This document shows positions 24,862-34,016 of a stretch of DNA of 64,000 bases, one piece after another (positions within the stretch are counted from its first letter, which is position 1; each line of letters begins with the position of its first letter). The translations under genes and the position numbers were made by a program. Source of the stretch: Lactobacillales bacterium (lineage in GTDB: Bacteria > Bacillota > Bacilli > Lactobacillales > Streptococcaceae); contig JAISJD010000033.1 of the NCBI GenBank assembly GCA_031261705.1, forward strand, positions 1 to 64,000, written 5' to 3'. The notes below the pieces were generated by a model. The model saw nothing but the letters and a program-made list of their open reading frames with translations. It made no database searches and was not told where the DNA came from.

Positions 24862-26259
24862 ATGTCGGTATTAAGAAAGAAAAAATTCCCGTCTAAACCG
24901 GTAGATTCGGGACTGAAACGTGAATTAAAAACCTTGGATTTAATTTTATTAGGAATTGGTGCGATTGTTGGAACTGGAATTTTCACTATTACAGGGATTG
25001 CGGCAGAGAAGTATGCTGGTCCAGCGCTAACTGTCTCCTTTTTGATTGCTGCAGTGGCAGTCGGCTTATCCGGCTTATTTTATGCAGAATTTGCCTCACG
25101 CATTCCAGCGATAGGAGGCCCTTACGCCTACATGTACTCAGTTTTTGGCGAGCTTATGGCGTGGCTAACAGGTTGGTTCATGATTTTAGAATTTACTCTG
25201 GCGGTGTCTTCTGTGGCTTCTGGTTGGGCAGGGTATGTGAGTGGCTTTTTAGACGGGTTAGGGATTCATTTACCTATGGCTATTTCGGGTGCTTTTCATC
25301 CAGAAAAGGGCACTTATGTGGACTTGATGGCACTTCTAGTCGTGATTGCCGTCACCTTTTGGGTTTCTCAAGAGGCAAAGAAAATGCTTCGCCTAAACAA
25401 CGCAATGGTCTATTTGAAATTTGCAATTATTATTTTATTTGTTGTGGTTGGACTTTTCCATGTGAATCCTAGCAACTGGCAACCATTTATGCCTTATGGA
25501 TTTTTCGGAGTAAATGGCAAAGGGGTGGTCGCGGGTGCTGCACTCGTTTTCTTCGCCTATCTTGGCTTTGAATCTGTAAGTATGGCAGTAGAAGAAGTGA
25601 AAAATCCTCAGAAGGATATTCCTCGGGGTGTGATTGGTTCAATTGTCATTACAACAATTCTCTATGTTGTCGTGACATTGGTGCTGACGGGTGTTGTTCC
25701 TTTCCATATGTTAGGTGTAAAAGATCCTGTTGCCTTTGCGATGCGCAGCATAGGGCAAGGTTTTGTTGGGTCAATCATTTCAGTAGCGGCAATTTTAACC
25801 TTACTTACGGTAACGATTTCCATGATGTATAGCTTGTCGCGTTTGATTTACGCGGTGGCAAAGGATGGCTTGTTGCCTAAGAGTTTAAGTAAGGTGGATG
25901 AAACGCACCATACTCCACGGAATGCGACTTATTTAGCTGGAGTGATTGCGATGATTTTTGCGGGAATTGTTCCGTTAAATTTATTGGCTGAATTTGTAAA
26001 TATTGTCAGCTTGATGTATTTAATTTTCATGGCATTGGGAATTATCAAGCTACGTAGGGATAGTGGTTTGCCAGAAGAAGGACAATTTAAGACGCCACTC
26101 GTTCCTTTATTACCCATCCTATCCATTCTCATTAGTGCTTACTTGATGTTACAATTACAAGAAATTACTTGGATTGTATTTGGTATAAGTATCGCTGTCG
26201 GTCTGCTAATTTATTTCTTTTACGGTTTCCGACATTCCGCCTTAAATCATGAAGAATAG
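24862..26259 (+). CDS. APC-family amino acid permease (cationic amino acid transporter type)
   Basis: 465 residues with 12 predicted membrane helices. 'LILLGIGAIVGTGIFTITG' is the conserved first helix of the APC family, 'GGPYAYMYSVFGELMAWLTGW' the second-third helix region, and 'AALVFFAYLGFESVSMAVEEVKNPQKDIPRG' is the helix-8 motif typical of YfnA/CAT-type transporters. The substrate cannot be assigned more closely than amino acids. AAATGGGAG precedes the ATG at 24862; TATAAT at 24820-24825 with an extended TG is a likely promoter. Confidence 0.88.
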   Translation: MSVLRKKKFPSKPVDSGLKRELKTLDLILLGIGAIVGTGIFTITGIAAEKYAGPALTVSFLIAAVAVGLSGLFYAEFASRIPAIGGPYAYMYSVFGELMAWLTGWFMILEFTLAVSSVASGWAGYVSGFLDGLGIHLPMAISGAFHPEKGTYVDLMALLVVIAVTFWVSQEAKKMLRLNNAMVYLKFAIIILFVVVGLFHVNPSNWQPFMPYGFFGVNGKGVVAGAALVFFAYLGFESVSMAVEEVKNPQKDIPRGVIGSIVITTILYVVVTLVLTGVVPFHMLGVKDPVAFAMRSIGQGFVGSIISVAAILTLLTVTISMMYSLSRLIYAVAKDGLLPKSLSKVDETHHTPRNATYLAGVIAMIFAGIVPLNLLAEFVNIVSLMYLIFMALGIIKLRRDSGLPEEGQFKTPLVPLLPILSILISAYLMLQLQEITWIVFGISIAVGLLIYFFYGFRHSALNHEE

Positions 26260-26264
26260 TTAAA

Positions 26265-26306
26265 AATTCCCCACTCGGTCGCTGTTGAAACTGAGGGGGG
26301 TTATTT
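26265..26306. terminator. Shared hairpin between convergent genes
   Basis: CCCCACTC and the GAGGGG in CTGAGGGGGG make a stem with short T or A tracts on each side (TTATTTT and, on the other strand, GAATTTTT). It can end the permease and the AlkD-like transcripts. Confidence 0.55.
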
Positions 26307-26947
26307 TACAGATATTTACTTCCCTCACGTATAGCTAATTTTGAAAGAGTCGGATGTGTTGCAATAAAATCTGTGACCCAGCTAGGATTTGTCTTGCTAT
26401 ATTCGCGTAAGCTCCAGCCGATTGCTTTTTGAATGAAAAATTCGTCCGTGGCTAAATCCTTTTCAATCGCCTCTGTTAAGAGTTTTGTATTCGTTTTTTT
26501 TCTGAAAAGTAGCTGTAAATTAATAGCAATACGTCGCTGCCAAAAATCTTCTGAATTCTGGAAAATATAAAATACTCTCTCTAAATAATCAGGGTTTCTA
26601 GCTCCCCATAAAGCAAAGACTTTTCGCCAAGCATCGACACTATCCCACCAAGAATGAACGCTGACAAACGGTATGTAGGTTAAAATTTGTGAATAGTTCA
26701 GTCGATTGATGTTCTTTTCTAAAAGTAAGATAGCTAGATAGTGATATTCACGCTCAGGAAGCTTATAATAGTAACTCACCTCTTCGAAAAGTTTCTCGGG
26801 TGAAATTTTTTTGCTGACTTGGATAGTTTCTTTTGCAAGTAGAACTAGCTCTGTTTTTTGAATTCCTTTAAATGCAAAGTTATTTTTCATATAACGTTCC
26901 ATTTGAGGCTTTTTCTCAAGATTTTCATGTAGCACTAATTTCTCCAT
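26306..26947 (-). CDS. AlkD-like DNA alkylation repair protein
   Basis: 213 residues of the HEAT-like repeat glycosylase family. Diagnostic parts are 'FVSVHSWWDSVDAW' (with the catalytic-site Asp), 'NSEDFWQRRIAINLQL', and 'EFFIQKAIGWSLREYSKTNPSWV'. The family removes bulky or charged alkyl bases such as 7-methylguanine without flipping them. Length is near the usual 220-230. GGAGATATTC precedes the ATG. It stands alone between two convergent/divergent units. Confidence 0.85.
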   Translation of the reverse strand: MEKLVLHENLEKKPQMERYMKNNFAFKGIQKTELVLLAKETIQVSKKISPEKLFEEVSYYYKLPEREYHYLAILLLEKNINRLNYSQILTYIPFVSVHSWWDSVDAWRKVFALWGARNPDYLERVFYIFQNSEDFWQRRIAINLQLLFRKKTNTKLLTEAIEKDLATDEFFIQKAIGWSLREYSKTNPSWVTDFIATHPTLSKLAIREGSKYL

Positions 26948-27031
26948 TTTGAATATCTCCTTTTCTTTTTATTTTACTTGTTGTAAGCAGAGAACGCAAT
27001 TTTTAGGACGCAATTTTTTAATCAGTAACAT

Positions 27032-27060
27032 TTGACAGAATATCATTCTCTTGGTATACT
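27032..27060 (+). promoter_or_regulatory. Strong promoter of rpsD
   Basis: TTGACA (27032-27037) and TATACT (27055-27060) with a 17-base spacer is a near-consensus vegetative promoter, as expected for a ribosomal protein gene. Confidence 0.75.
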
Positions 27061-27065
27061 GTGCT

Positions 27066-27244
27066 TTGTGTAAAATAATGCAGCATGAGTAGAAAGAACT
27101 CGTCAACAGTCTGTCGCCAGTAGGTTTAATTGTGTAACTGCGGCTGCAAAGGTGAAGATTAAAGGACAAACTGAACGAAACTGATCTATCCAAGTTATTA
27201 TTTTACTCCAAAAAACTATATTATTTTATTGGAGGAAACAAAAC
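27066..27244 (+). promoter_or_regulatory. Long structured leader of rpsD, candidate S4 autoregulatory site
   Basis: About 178 bases separate the likely transcription start from the ATG, with several potential short stems. In Bacillus, S4 represses its own mRNA through a leader structure; a similar element is expected here, though I could not fold and match it. Confidence 0.4.
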
Positions 27245-27856
27245 ATGTCACGTTATACAGGACCATCATGGAAAATTTCACGTCGCTTAGGTATTTCATT
27301 ATCAGGAACTGGTAAAGAATTAGCACGTCGTCCATACGCACCAGGTCAACATGGACCAAACAGCCGTAACAAACTTTCTGAATACGGTATGCAATTAGCT
27401 GAAAAACAAAAATTACGCCACACTTACGGTATGAACGAACGTCAATTTAAAAACTTGTTCGTAGCTGCAAGCAAAATTAAAGAAGGTAAACATGGGGCTA
27501 ACTTCATGATTTTACTTGAACGTCGTTTAGACAATGTAGTTTACCGTTTAGGTTTAGCAACTACTCGTCGTCAAGCACGTCAATTAGTTAACCATGGTCA
27601 CATCACTGTTGATGGCAAACGTGTGGATATTCCATCATTCCGCGTTGAAGTCGGTCAAGTAATCGGTGTTCGTGAAAAATCTAAAAATGTTCCTGTAATT
27701 AAAGAAGCTGTTGAAGCGACTGTGGCTCGTCCATCATTCGTAACTTTCGACGCTGAAAAATTAGAAGGTTCATTAAATCGTTTGCCAGAACGTGATGAAA
27801 TCAACCAAGAAATCAACGAAGCACTTGTCGTTGAATTCTACAACAAACAACTTTAA
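27245..27856 (+). CDS. rpsD: 30S ribosomal protein S4
   Basis: 203 residues, primary 16S rRNA-binding protein. '[18 protein letters not shown]' opening without the zinc-binding cysteines of C+ S4 proteins, and the S4 RNA-binding domain '[20 protein letters not shown]'..'[28 protein letters not shown]'. It is a stand-alone gene, as usual in Firmicutes. TTGGAGGAAAC precedes the ATG. Codon use is strongly biased, as in highly expressed genes. Confidence 0.97.
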   Translation: MSRYTGPSWKISRRLGISLSGTGKELARRPYAPGQHGPNSRNKLSEYGMQLAEKQKLRHTYGMNERQFKNLFVAASKIKEGKHGANFMILLERRLDNVVYRLGLATTRRQARQLVNHGHITVDGKRVDIPSFRVEVGQVIGVREKSKNVPVIKEAVEATVARPSFVTFDAEKLEGSLNRLPERDEINQEINEALVVEFYNKQL

Positions 27857-27880
27857 TTCTCGTTTTTTTGAGAGTACAAA

Positions 27881-27915
27881 AGCACTCATTCCTTGTTGGT
27901 TTGGGTGTTTTTTTT
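27881..27915 (+). terminator. Terminator after rpsD
   Basis: GCACTCA pairs with TGGGTGT and is followed by eight T residues. Confidence 0.7.
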
Positions 27916-27960
27916 GTCGAAGTTATTTATGACTAAAAACTATTTATAAATCGTTTTCAG

Positions 27961-27986
27961 TTGACAGAATTTTTTTTTTGTATAAC
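27961..27986 (+). promoter_or_regulatory. Promoter-like pair with a T10 spacer upstream of the frameshifted gene
   Basis: TTGACA (27961-27966) and TATAAC (27981-27986) are only 14 bases apart; ten consecutive T residues (27970-27979) fill most of the spacer. The hexamers are good, the spacing is not. Confidence 0.4.
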
Positions 27987-28039
27987 AGAGATACTTAACT
28001 TAATATGTTAATTTATCTTGAAGAATAAGGATTGATAAC

Positions 28040-29813
28040 GTGACAATAATTTATAAGAAGAAAAATTATACAACAATAGTTGAAGCTTCAGGTAGAATAA
28101 GCCACTTGAGCACTTCTGAAAGAAACTCCACGTGGGTGAACGATTTTTCTGAAAGCTTCGGACTCCCCTTTGTTAATGGGACTCAAAACGAAGAAGTTTA
28201 TCTTTCTGGTAATTTTGAGAAAACTTCGGATGAACAAGGATTTTTTTCTTCAGAATCTAAGCAAACACAAATTCAATATGATTTTAAAGAAGAGAGCATT
28301 CATTATTCAGCAACTTTACCGCTTAACGTTGGTCCACGTTCAGGAATTGATTTTAGTTTTAATTTATTAGATTCCAATGTACTGACAACAGACCACTGTA
28401 TGCCAAAGATTCTTTATACAGATGAAAAGCAACAATATGCTTATTTTGTTTTTCATAGCACAACCGGAGAATACTTGGCTTTAACGGTCAAAACACCCTT
28501 TGCTGCTTGGAGAATTAAATATTCTAAAGCAGGGCATAGAATGTTAGGCTTTCAGCTACTAAATCAAATAGATGATTTGGTGGATAATCCGCTAACTATT
28601 CGGACAAGGAAATTAGAAGGAAGTTTTTTATTTTCAGATACCTTAGAGGATATATACGAAAAAATCGCAGAGTATTTGGAAATCAGCATTGCCTACTATG
28701 AGATAAATGGTGGCGTGATTGGTAATACAATTCCATTAAAAATTGCTGGAGAAACGACAAAAATGGAAGTAATTTCGCCAGATGGTGGGAAAAAGGAGCT
28801 ATCTTATCTAGAAGTTTTATTAGAGAAAAAAGGAACATATCAAATTCAGAGCTATGCTAAAAATGGGAAACAACATGTATCTTCCTTACTTGCTGTGGGG
28901 GAATGGAAAGATTATTTTGTTTCTATGACAGAGTTTTCAATGGATTATTTTCAGCACGAGGTTGGTGCGTTTTATCGAGCGATTCATACAGATACCTTGT
29001 CTCCTGATGGAATTACTTTTGAGGGTGTTTCTTTTGGAAACCCTTTTAAAATGGTGTCGTGTAGAACTGGAGAGTTTGGTGGCTTTGCTGGTTGGGGAAT
29101 TTTGAAAAGAGCCTTGTTATTTGGGAAGAATGAGAAGATTGCAAATAGTTTAAAACGCTATTATGAAAATTGGGCACTCAATTTAGGCCATGAAAAGGAA
29201 CCATTTTTGGGACAGTATCAGCAGAAAAACAAATGTTTGAAGGTCGTGAATACGGTTCGTATCATTTATAATCAGAAATGGGAAATCGGATGATGATATT
29301 AATTATTATGATGAGTCAAAATATAAAAATTATTCTTCTATGAATGCTTGGAAAAAAGAGCTAGTCACGCGAGCAGAACTAGATGTTTTAGGGGCACCGT
29401 ATCAACCAATTTGGTTTGCTAACGGAGAAAGAAATTATTATGAGTATATTCGGGACTATCTAGGATATAGAATTGAGTGTACCAGCCTCACTGCGGAGAA
29501 TATTACAAAGAAAAAGAAGGAATTCCGTTTTTCGTTTGTGAATCACGGATTTGCAGCACCAGTTGGTCTAAAAGAAGTGACGATTGTTGCAGTAGATAAA
29601 TCTGGAAAAATTCTTAAAAAATCAGCACCAATCTGTGATCTATCGGCATTACAGACGAATGAAGAAATAACTGGACGAGTTGTGCTAGATTTACAGAAAG
29701 TTCAAGAAAAAGTAAGTTTTGGTATTTATCTTTCTGATAAGGCAGGTATGGGAAATCGTTTAGCAAATGATTGCGAATTTTTCTGTGGTGTGAATTTGTT
29801 TGAGCTAGAATAG
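28040..29813 (+). pseudogene. Large secreted-type or carbohydrate-active protein gene broken by several frameshifts
   Basis: Two adjacent frames appear to be one gene. Frame A (GTG 28040 to TGA 29293, 417 residues) has beta-rich sequence followed by an alpha/alpha-toroid-like stretch 'FGGFAGWGILKRALLFGKNEKIANSLKRYY'. Frame B (29340-29813, 157 residues, open from about 29250) resembles DUF4832-type C-terminal domains: 'RNYYEYIRDYLGYRIEC', 'FRFSFVNHGFAAP', and a last strand 'FFCGVNLFELE'. Between 29230 and 29292 the protein-like reading jumps through all three frames ('QMFEGREYGSYHL', then 'YNQKWEIG', then 'DDDINYYDESKYKNYSSM'), so at least three single-base indels separate the halves. No signal peptide was seen. 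AAGG precedes the GTG. Intact, it would be near 590 residues. I do not recognise its function. Confidence 0.7.
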
Positions 29814-29821
29814 ACTTACTT

Positions 29822-29862
29822 AATACAGCAATAGAGAAGAAATTTTTCTATTGCTGTATTTT
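29822..29862 (+). terminator. Terminator after the frameshifted gene
   Basis: AATACAGCAATAGA and TCTATTGCTGTATT form a perfect 14-base stem followed by TTTG, a strong hairpin with a short T-tract. Confidence 0.7.
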
Positions 29863-30080
29863 GAAAAAGATGACAAATTTCATGAAAGAATCAAGAATAA
29901 TTAACGAAAGACATCTGCGTTTATTCGTGTGCTTTCAGAACATTATTTATTACTAAAAATATTTAAAAAATAGAAAATCAATCCTTTTTTTATTGATAAA
30001 AAATAAAATTCGAGTATACTATTCAACATAGAAAATGTTTAATGTCCATACATATAAGAATAACGGAAGGAGAGAGTTCT

Positions 30081-31184
30081 ATGAAAAGAGTATTACAAGT
30101 TTTCGATGCAAGCGATACAACGATTGAAAATATATTGATAGAATGGGAACGACATGTCGATTCTTCACAGATTGAATTTGAGTATGCTATTTTAGAACCA
30201 AGTGGAGAAAATGTTTCTAGGTTAGACATAGAAACAACGGCGAAAGTTTCTCATCTCTCTAGGATTGACACGATGAAGTCTAGGGCGTTTATTCAGTATA
30301 TTCGCACCTATCTACGTAAAAATGGACCGTTCGATAGTATCCATGTTCATACTTATTATCGAAGTGGGTTGGTCTTATTTGCAGCTTATTTAGAGAAGGT
30401 TCCTATTCGCATTACACATGCTCATTATGAGTCTAATGTTTCAGAAATAAGTGAAAAGAAAAAAATTTACACGCATTCAATGAAATGGTTAATCAACAAA
30501 TATTCAACAAAGCTTATTTCTACTTCTAAAAAATCTGGGCAGCTTCTCTTTGGTTCAAAAAATTTTGAGGTTAAGTGTCATGTCATACCGGAAGGAATGG
30601 ATGCCTTTAAGTTAGTGAATATGAAACGAGAGGAGAATCGTTCGAAACGCATGATAGAAATTCAAGCGTTAGAATCTAAGAGTGTGGAGGGGATGCGGTT
30701 CTTGCTGGAAGTTATGGCAGAGCTGAAACGGCAACGACGTGAATTTAATTTAAGTCTTGTTGGTTCCGAAAATTTGTCACAGCTCCTGTTGCCAGAAGTT
30801 AAACGATTAGGTCTTGAAAAATTTGTCCAATTTCGTTTGTCACAGCCATCTGTTACAGAGGTCTATGAAAATGTGGACATTGTCCTATTGCCAAAGGATT
30901 TAGCTACTTATGAACTTCCTTTATCTATCGTGGCTGCACAAGCGAGTGGTGCGAATTGTTTAGTGACGGAAAACTATCCTGAGGAAGCAGATTTAGAGCT
31001 TGGGATGATTCATGTCATGTCACAAGTAAAGGATGCTAAACTTTGGGCGAAAAAAATCTTACAGGTAAGCTCTGTGCAAGTTCCAGAACCTGATGAACGT
31101 ATTTTCGCTTTGACAAAGCATAAATATGAAATAGGTGTCGCAACCGAGGAAGTCATGAAATTATATGTAGAGGTACAAGGCTAG
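30081..31184 (+). CDS. Glycosyltransferase, GT4-like fold
   Basis: 367 residues. The N-terminal half 'MKRVLQVFDASDTTIENIL' and 'DSIHVHTYYRSGLVLFAAYLEKVPIRITHAHYES' resembles the acceptor domain of EpsF/capsule-type GT4 enzymes; the second half 'KCHVIPEGMDAFKL', 'LSLVGSENLSQLLLPEVKRLGLEKFVQF' and 'VDIVLLPKDLATYELPLSIVAAQASG' follows the pattern of the nucleotide-sugar domain, although the usual E-x7-E is only partly kept ('YELPLSIVAAQA'). No membrane helices. ATG at 30081 has AAGGAGAG upstream; an upstream frame to 30042 is not supported. No polysaccharide cluster surrounds it, so its acceptor is unknown. Confidence 0.75.
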   Translation: MKRVLQVFDASDTTIENILIEWERHVDSSQIEFEYAILEPSGENVSRLDIETTAKVSHLSRIDTMKSRAFIQYIRTYLRKNGPFDSIHVHTYYRSGLVLFAAYLEKVPIRITHAHYESNVSEISEKKKIYTHSMKWLINKYSTKLISTSKKSGQLLFGSKNFEVKCHVIPEGMDAFKLVNMKREENRSKRMIEIQALESKSVEGMRFLLEVMAELKRQRREFNLSLVGSENLSQLLLPEVKRLGLEKFVQFRLSQPSVTEVYENVDIVLLPKDLATYELPLSIVAAQASGANCLVTENYPEEADLELGMIHVMSQVKDAKLWAKKILQVSSVQVPEPDERIFALTKHKYEIGVATEEVMKLYVEVQG

Positions 31185-31212
31185 AAAGAGTCGGCTCTTT
31201 CTAGTCTTTTTG
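31183..31212 (+). terminator. Terminator after the glycosyltransferase
   Basis: AGAAAGAG and CTCTTTCT form a perfect eight-base stem with a four-base loop; AGTCTTTTT follows. Confidence 0.7.
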
Positions 31213-31270
31213 TCATATATAATATGGACAGATAGGCAGAAACATCTATTTGACATAATAGAGGCGCTAC

Positions 31271-31430
31271 ATGAACCGATTAAAAGACTATCGAACGAAG
31301 AAAGGACTTAGTCAACTAGGAAGTGGGGGTTTCCAGACAGACGATTAATTTGATTGAAAATCATAAGTACAATCGGTCGTTAAGCCTTTGTGTGAACTTA
31401 GCAAAAGCGTTAGGAAAATTATCCTCTTAA
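31271..31430 (+). pseudogene. Remnant of a YgzD-like XRE (Cro/C1) transcriptional regulator
   Basis: From ATG 31271 the frame reads 'MNRLKDYRTKKGLSQLG' and stops shortly after. In another frame from about 31319 it reads 'VGVSRQTINLIENHKYNRS' and 'LSLCVNLAKALGKLSS' to a TAA at 31430. Joined, these match the 65-residue XRE regulators 'M..LKEYR..KGLSQEELGKLVGVSRQTI..IENGKYNPSL.L...LAKALG..L', with a deletion of several residues plus a frameshift in the first helix-turn region, and a truncated end. The gene is dead as written. Confidence 0.8.
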
Positions 31431-31465
31431 TGAAAACGCTTCATTTTTAAAGCCAATCTGTTTTT

Positions 31466-31546
31466 TTCCGTTGTGTATTGCTGTGGGTCTATACATCGGT
31501 CGCATGAGACGACTCAAAAGAAGAATTGTTTTAGTAGATAACCTTT
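31466..31546 (+). pseudogene. Possible C-terminal remnant of a small membrane protein
   Basis: One frame from about 31468 to a TAG at 31546 reads 'IAVGLYIGRMRRLKRRIVL', a hydrophobic end followed by a positively charged tail as in small membrane proteins that are often encoded behind YgzD-like regulators. No start or earlier part could be found. This is an inference from pattern and position. Confidence 0.35.
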
Positions 31547-31626
31547 AGAGATTAGAATGAAATTTGTTATAATAAGAACAGCTTATATTTGTGAGCCGAG
31601 ATGAAAAGAAAGAAGTTGAGAGATTT

Positions 31627-33114
31627 ATGCCACGTTTTTATCCAGATGATAGCTTAGCATTACATACTGATTTGTATCAAATCAATATGATGCAAACGTA
31701 TTGGGAACTAGGCCGTTCTGAAAAGAAAGCTATTTTTGAAGTATTCTTCCGTGATATGCCCTTTGAAAACGGGTATGCGATATTTGCCGGACTTGAGCGC
31801 ATGGTGGAATATTTACAAGATTTAACCTTTAGCAAAAGTGATATTGCCTATTTGCGTGAAATTGAAGGGTATCCAGAAGCATTTTTAAAGTATCTTGAAG
31901 ATTTTCGTTTCAAATGTACGGTTCGTTCGGCATTAGAGGGAGATTTAGTTTTTAACGGAGAGCCTATTGTGCAAGTAGAGGGTCCTTTGGCGCAATGTCA
32001 ATTGGTCGAAACGGCTTTGTTAAATATCGTTAATTTCCAAACATTGATAGCAACCAAAGCAGCTCGGATTAAGTCCGTTATTGGAAACGACCCACTATTA
32101 GAATTTGGTTCTAGGAGAGCGCAAGAAATGGATGCAGCTCTTTGGGGAACACGTGCCGCTGTGATTGGTGGAGCAGATGCGACAAGTAATGTTCGTGCAA
32201 GTAAACTTTTTGGGATTCCAGCAAGTGGCACGCATGCGCATTCTTTGGTTCAAAGCTATGGCAATGATTATGAAGCATTCAAGGCTTATGCCTTAACACA
32301 TAGAGATTGTGTCTTTTTAGTTGATACGTATGACACCTTGAGAATTGGTGTTCCTTCTGCAATTCGTGTAGCAAAAGAATTTGGGGATGACATTAATTTT
32401 CTTGGCGTGCGGATTGATAGCGGAGATATGGCCTACATTTCAAAACGAGTTCGTGAACAACTGGACGAAGCTGGTTTCCCAGAGGCAAAAATTTATGCTT
32501 CTAATGATTTAGATGAAAATACTATTTTGAATTTGAAAATGCAAAAAGCCAAAATTGATGTTTGGGGCGTTGGGACGAAGCTTATCACGGCTTATGATCA
32601 ACCAGCTCTTGGCGCGGTTTATAAAATCGTGTCGATTGAAAATGATAAAGGTGCGATGGAGGACACGATTAAGCTTTCAAGTAACGCAGAAAAAGTGTCT
32701 ACTCCAGGGAAAAAACAAGTATGGCGGATTAATCGTAAGGGTGACGGAAAATCTGAGGGAGATTACATCTCATTTTGGAATGATGATCCTCATAATTTAG
32801 AGGAACTTTATATGTTCCACCCTGTGCATACGTTTATCAATAAGACGGTGACGGATTTTGATGCGAAGCCACTTTTACAAGATATATTTGTAGATGGGGA
32901 GTTGGTTTATGAGTTGCCAACACTTCAAGAGATTAAAGACTACGCCAAGGAAAATTTGGAAGAACTATGGGATGAATATAAACGGGAATTGAACCCTCAA
33001 AAATATCCAGTTGATTTGTCACAAGAACTTTGGAATCATAAAATGAGATTAATCGAAAAAGTCCGTAAATCAGTGAAGTCGGAGATTCAAACGACAGATT
33101 TTAATTCATTATAA
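31627..33114 (+). CDS. pncB: Nicotinate phosphoribosyltransferase
   Basis: 495 residues. Makes nicotinate mononucleotide from nicotinate, PRPP and ATP in NAD salvage. 'DDSLALHTDLYQINMMQTYWELG' is the N-terminal family block, 'LEFGSRRAQEMDAALWGTRAAVIGGADATSNVRA' and 'SGTHAHSLVQSYG' hold the conserved histidine region, and 'LGVRIDSGDMAYISKRVR' the PRPP site. The frame is open to a GTG at 31591, but TATAAT at 31569-31574 would place the transcript start near 31581, leaving no ribosome site for it; the ATG at 31627 is preceded by AGAAAGAAG. It is followed after 15 bases by nadE, so the two form an NAD unit. Confidence 0.93.
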   Translation: MPRFYPDDSLALHTDLYQINMMQTYWELGRSEKKAIFEVFFRDMPFENGYAIFAGLERMVEYLQDLTFSKSDIAYLREIEGYPEAFLKYLEDFRFKCTVRSALEGDLVFNGEPIVQVEGPLAQCQLVETALLNIVNFQTLIATKAARIKSVIGNDPLLEFGSRRAQEMDAALWGTRAAVIGGADATSNVRASKLFGIPASGTHAHSLVQSYGNDYEAFKAYALTHRDCVFLVDTYDTLRIGVPSAIRVAKEFGDDINFLGVRIDSGDMAYISKRVREQLDEAGFPEAKIYASNDLDENTILNLKMQKAKIDVWGVGTKLITAYDQPALGAVYKIVSIENDKGAMEDTIKLSSNAEKVSTPGKKQVWRINRKGDGKSEGDYISFWNDDPHNLEELYMFHPVHTFINKTVTDFDAKPLLQDIFVDGELVYELPTLQEIKDYAKENLEELWDEYKRELNPQKYPVDLSQELWNHKMRLIEKVRKSVKSEIQTTDFNSL

Positions 33115-33129
33115 AAGGGGAAGTTGGTT

Positions 33130-33954
33130 ATGACATTACAAGATAAAATTGTTAAAGAATTAGGTGTTTCACCAGTGATTGATGCAAAAGAAGAAATTCG
33201 CAAAAGTATTGATTTTTTAAAAGCTTATTTGAAGAAATATCCTTTCTTGAAAACTTTTGTGTTGGGCATTAGCGGAGGTCAGGATTCTTCTTTAGCCGGG
33301 CGTTTAGCACAACTAGCTATTGAAGAGATGCGTGAAGAAACGAAGGATACCAGCTATCAATTTATCGCTGTTCGCTTACCTTACGGAGTGCAGGCGGATG
33401 AGGAAGATGCCCAACGAGCATTAAAATTCATTCAACCAGATGTTTCTCTTTCTGTGAATATTCAAAAACCAGTTGATGGACAGGTTGAGGCACTTAGTGA
33501 TGCAGGAGTGGAAGTTTCAGACTTTGTGAAAGGCAATATTAAGGCACGTCAACGGATGATTACCCAATATGCAATTGCAGGGCAAAAATCTGGTGCAGTT
33601 ATTGGAACTGATCATGCTGCTGAAAATATTACGGGATTTTTCACCAAGTTTGGCGACGGTGGAGCGGATATTTTACCTCTTTTCCGTTTAAATAAACGTC
33701 AAGGGAAAGCTTTACTTGCAGAGCTTGGCGCGGATCCCGCTATTTATACAAAGGTTCCAACGGCAGATTTAGAGGACGGAAAACCGGGACTTGCGGATGA
33801 AGTGGCGCTTGGCGTGACGTATGATGACATTGATGATTATACAGAAGGCAAGAAAATTTCAAAAGATGCGCAAGAAAAAATTGAAAATTGGTATTTGAAA
33901 ACGCAACACAAACGTCACTTACCAATCACGATTTTTGATGATTTCTGGAAATAA
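33130..33954 (+). CDS. nadE: NH3-dependent NAD+ synthetase
   Basis: 274 residues, last step of NAD synthesis (deamido-NAD + NH3 + ATP). The P-loop of N-type ATP pyrophosphatases is [13 protein letters not shown] near residues 46-58; '[28 protein letters not shown]' is the synthetase-specific block, and '[33 protein letters not shown]' follows. AAAAGGGGAAG lies before the ATG at 33130; a TTG six bases earlier is less likely. Ammonia released by the neighbouring ethanolamine pathway could be one source of its substrate, which is speculation from position. Confidence 0.95.
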   Translation: MTLQDKIVKELGVSPVIDAKEEIRKSIDFLKAYLKKYPFLKTFVLGISGGQDSSLAGRLAQLAIEEMREETKDTSYQFIAVRLPYGVQADEEDAQRALKFIQPDVSLSVNIQKPVDGQVEALSDAGVEVSDFVKGNIKARQRMITQYAIAGQKSGAVIGTDHAAENITGFFTKFGDGGADILPLFRLNKRQGKALLAELGADPAIYTKVPTADLEDGKPGLADEVALGVTYDDIDDYTEGKKISKDAQEKIENWYLKTQHKRHLPITIFDDFWK

Positions 33955-33967
33955 TGAACAGTTTTGA

Positions 33968-33995
33968 TTGACTTAAGGTTTTGATGTGTTAGAAT
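33968..33995 (+). promoter_or_regulatory. Promoter of the eutP transcript
   Basis: TTGACT (33968-33973) and TAGAAT (33990-33995) with a 16-base spacer lie just upstream of the EutV target hairpins. Confidence 0.55.
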
Positions 33996-34016
33996 GAAAG
34001 CATAAAAACGAATGTA

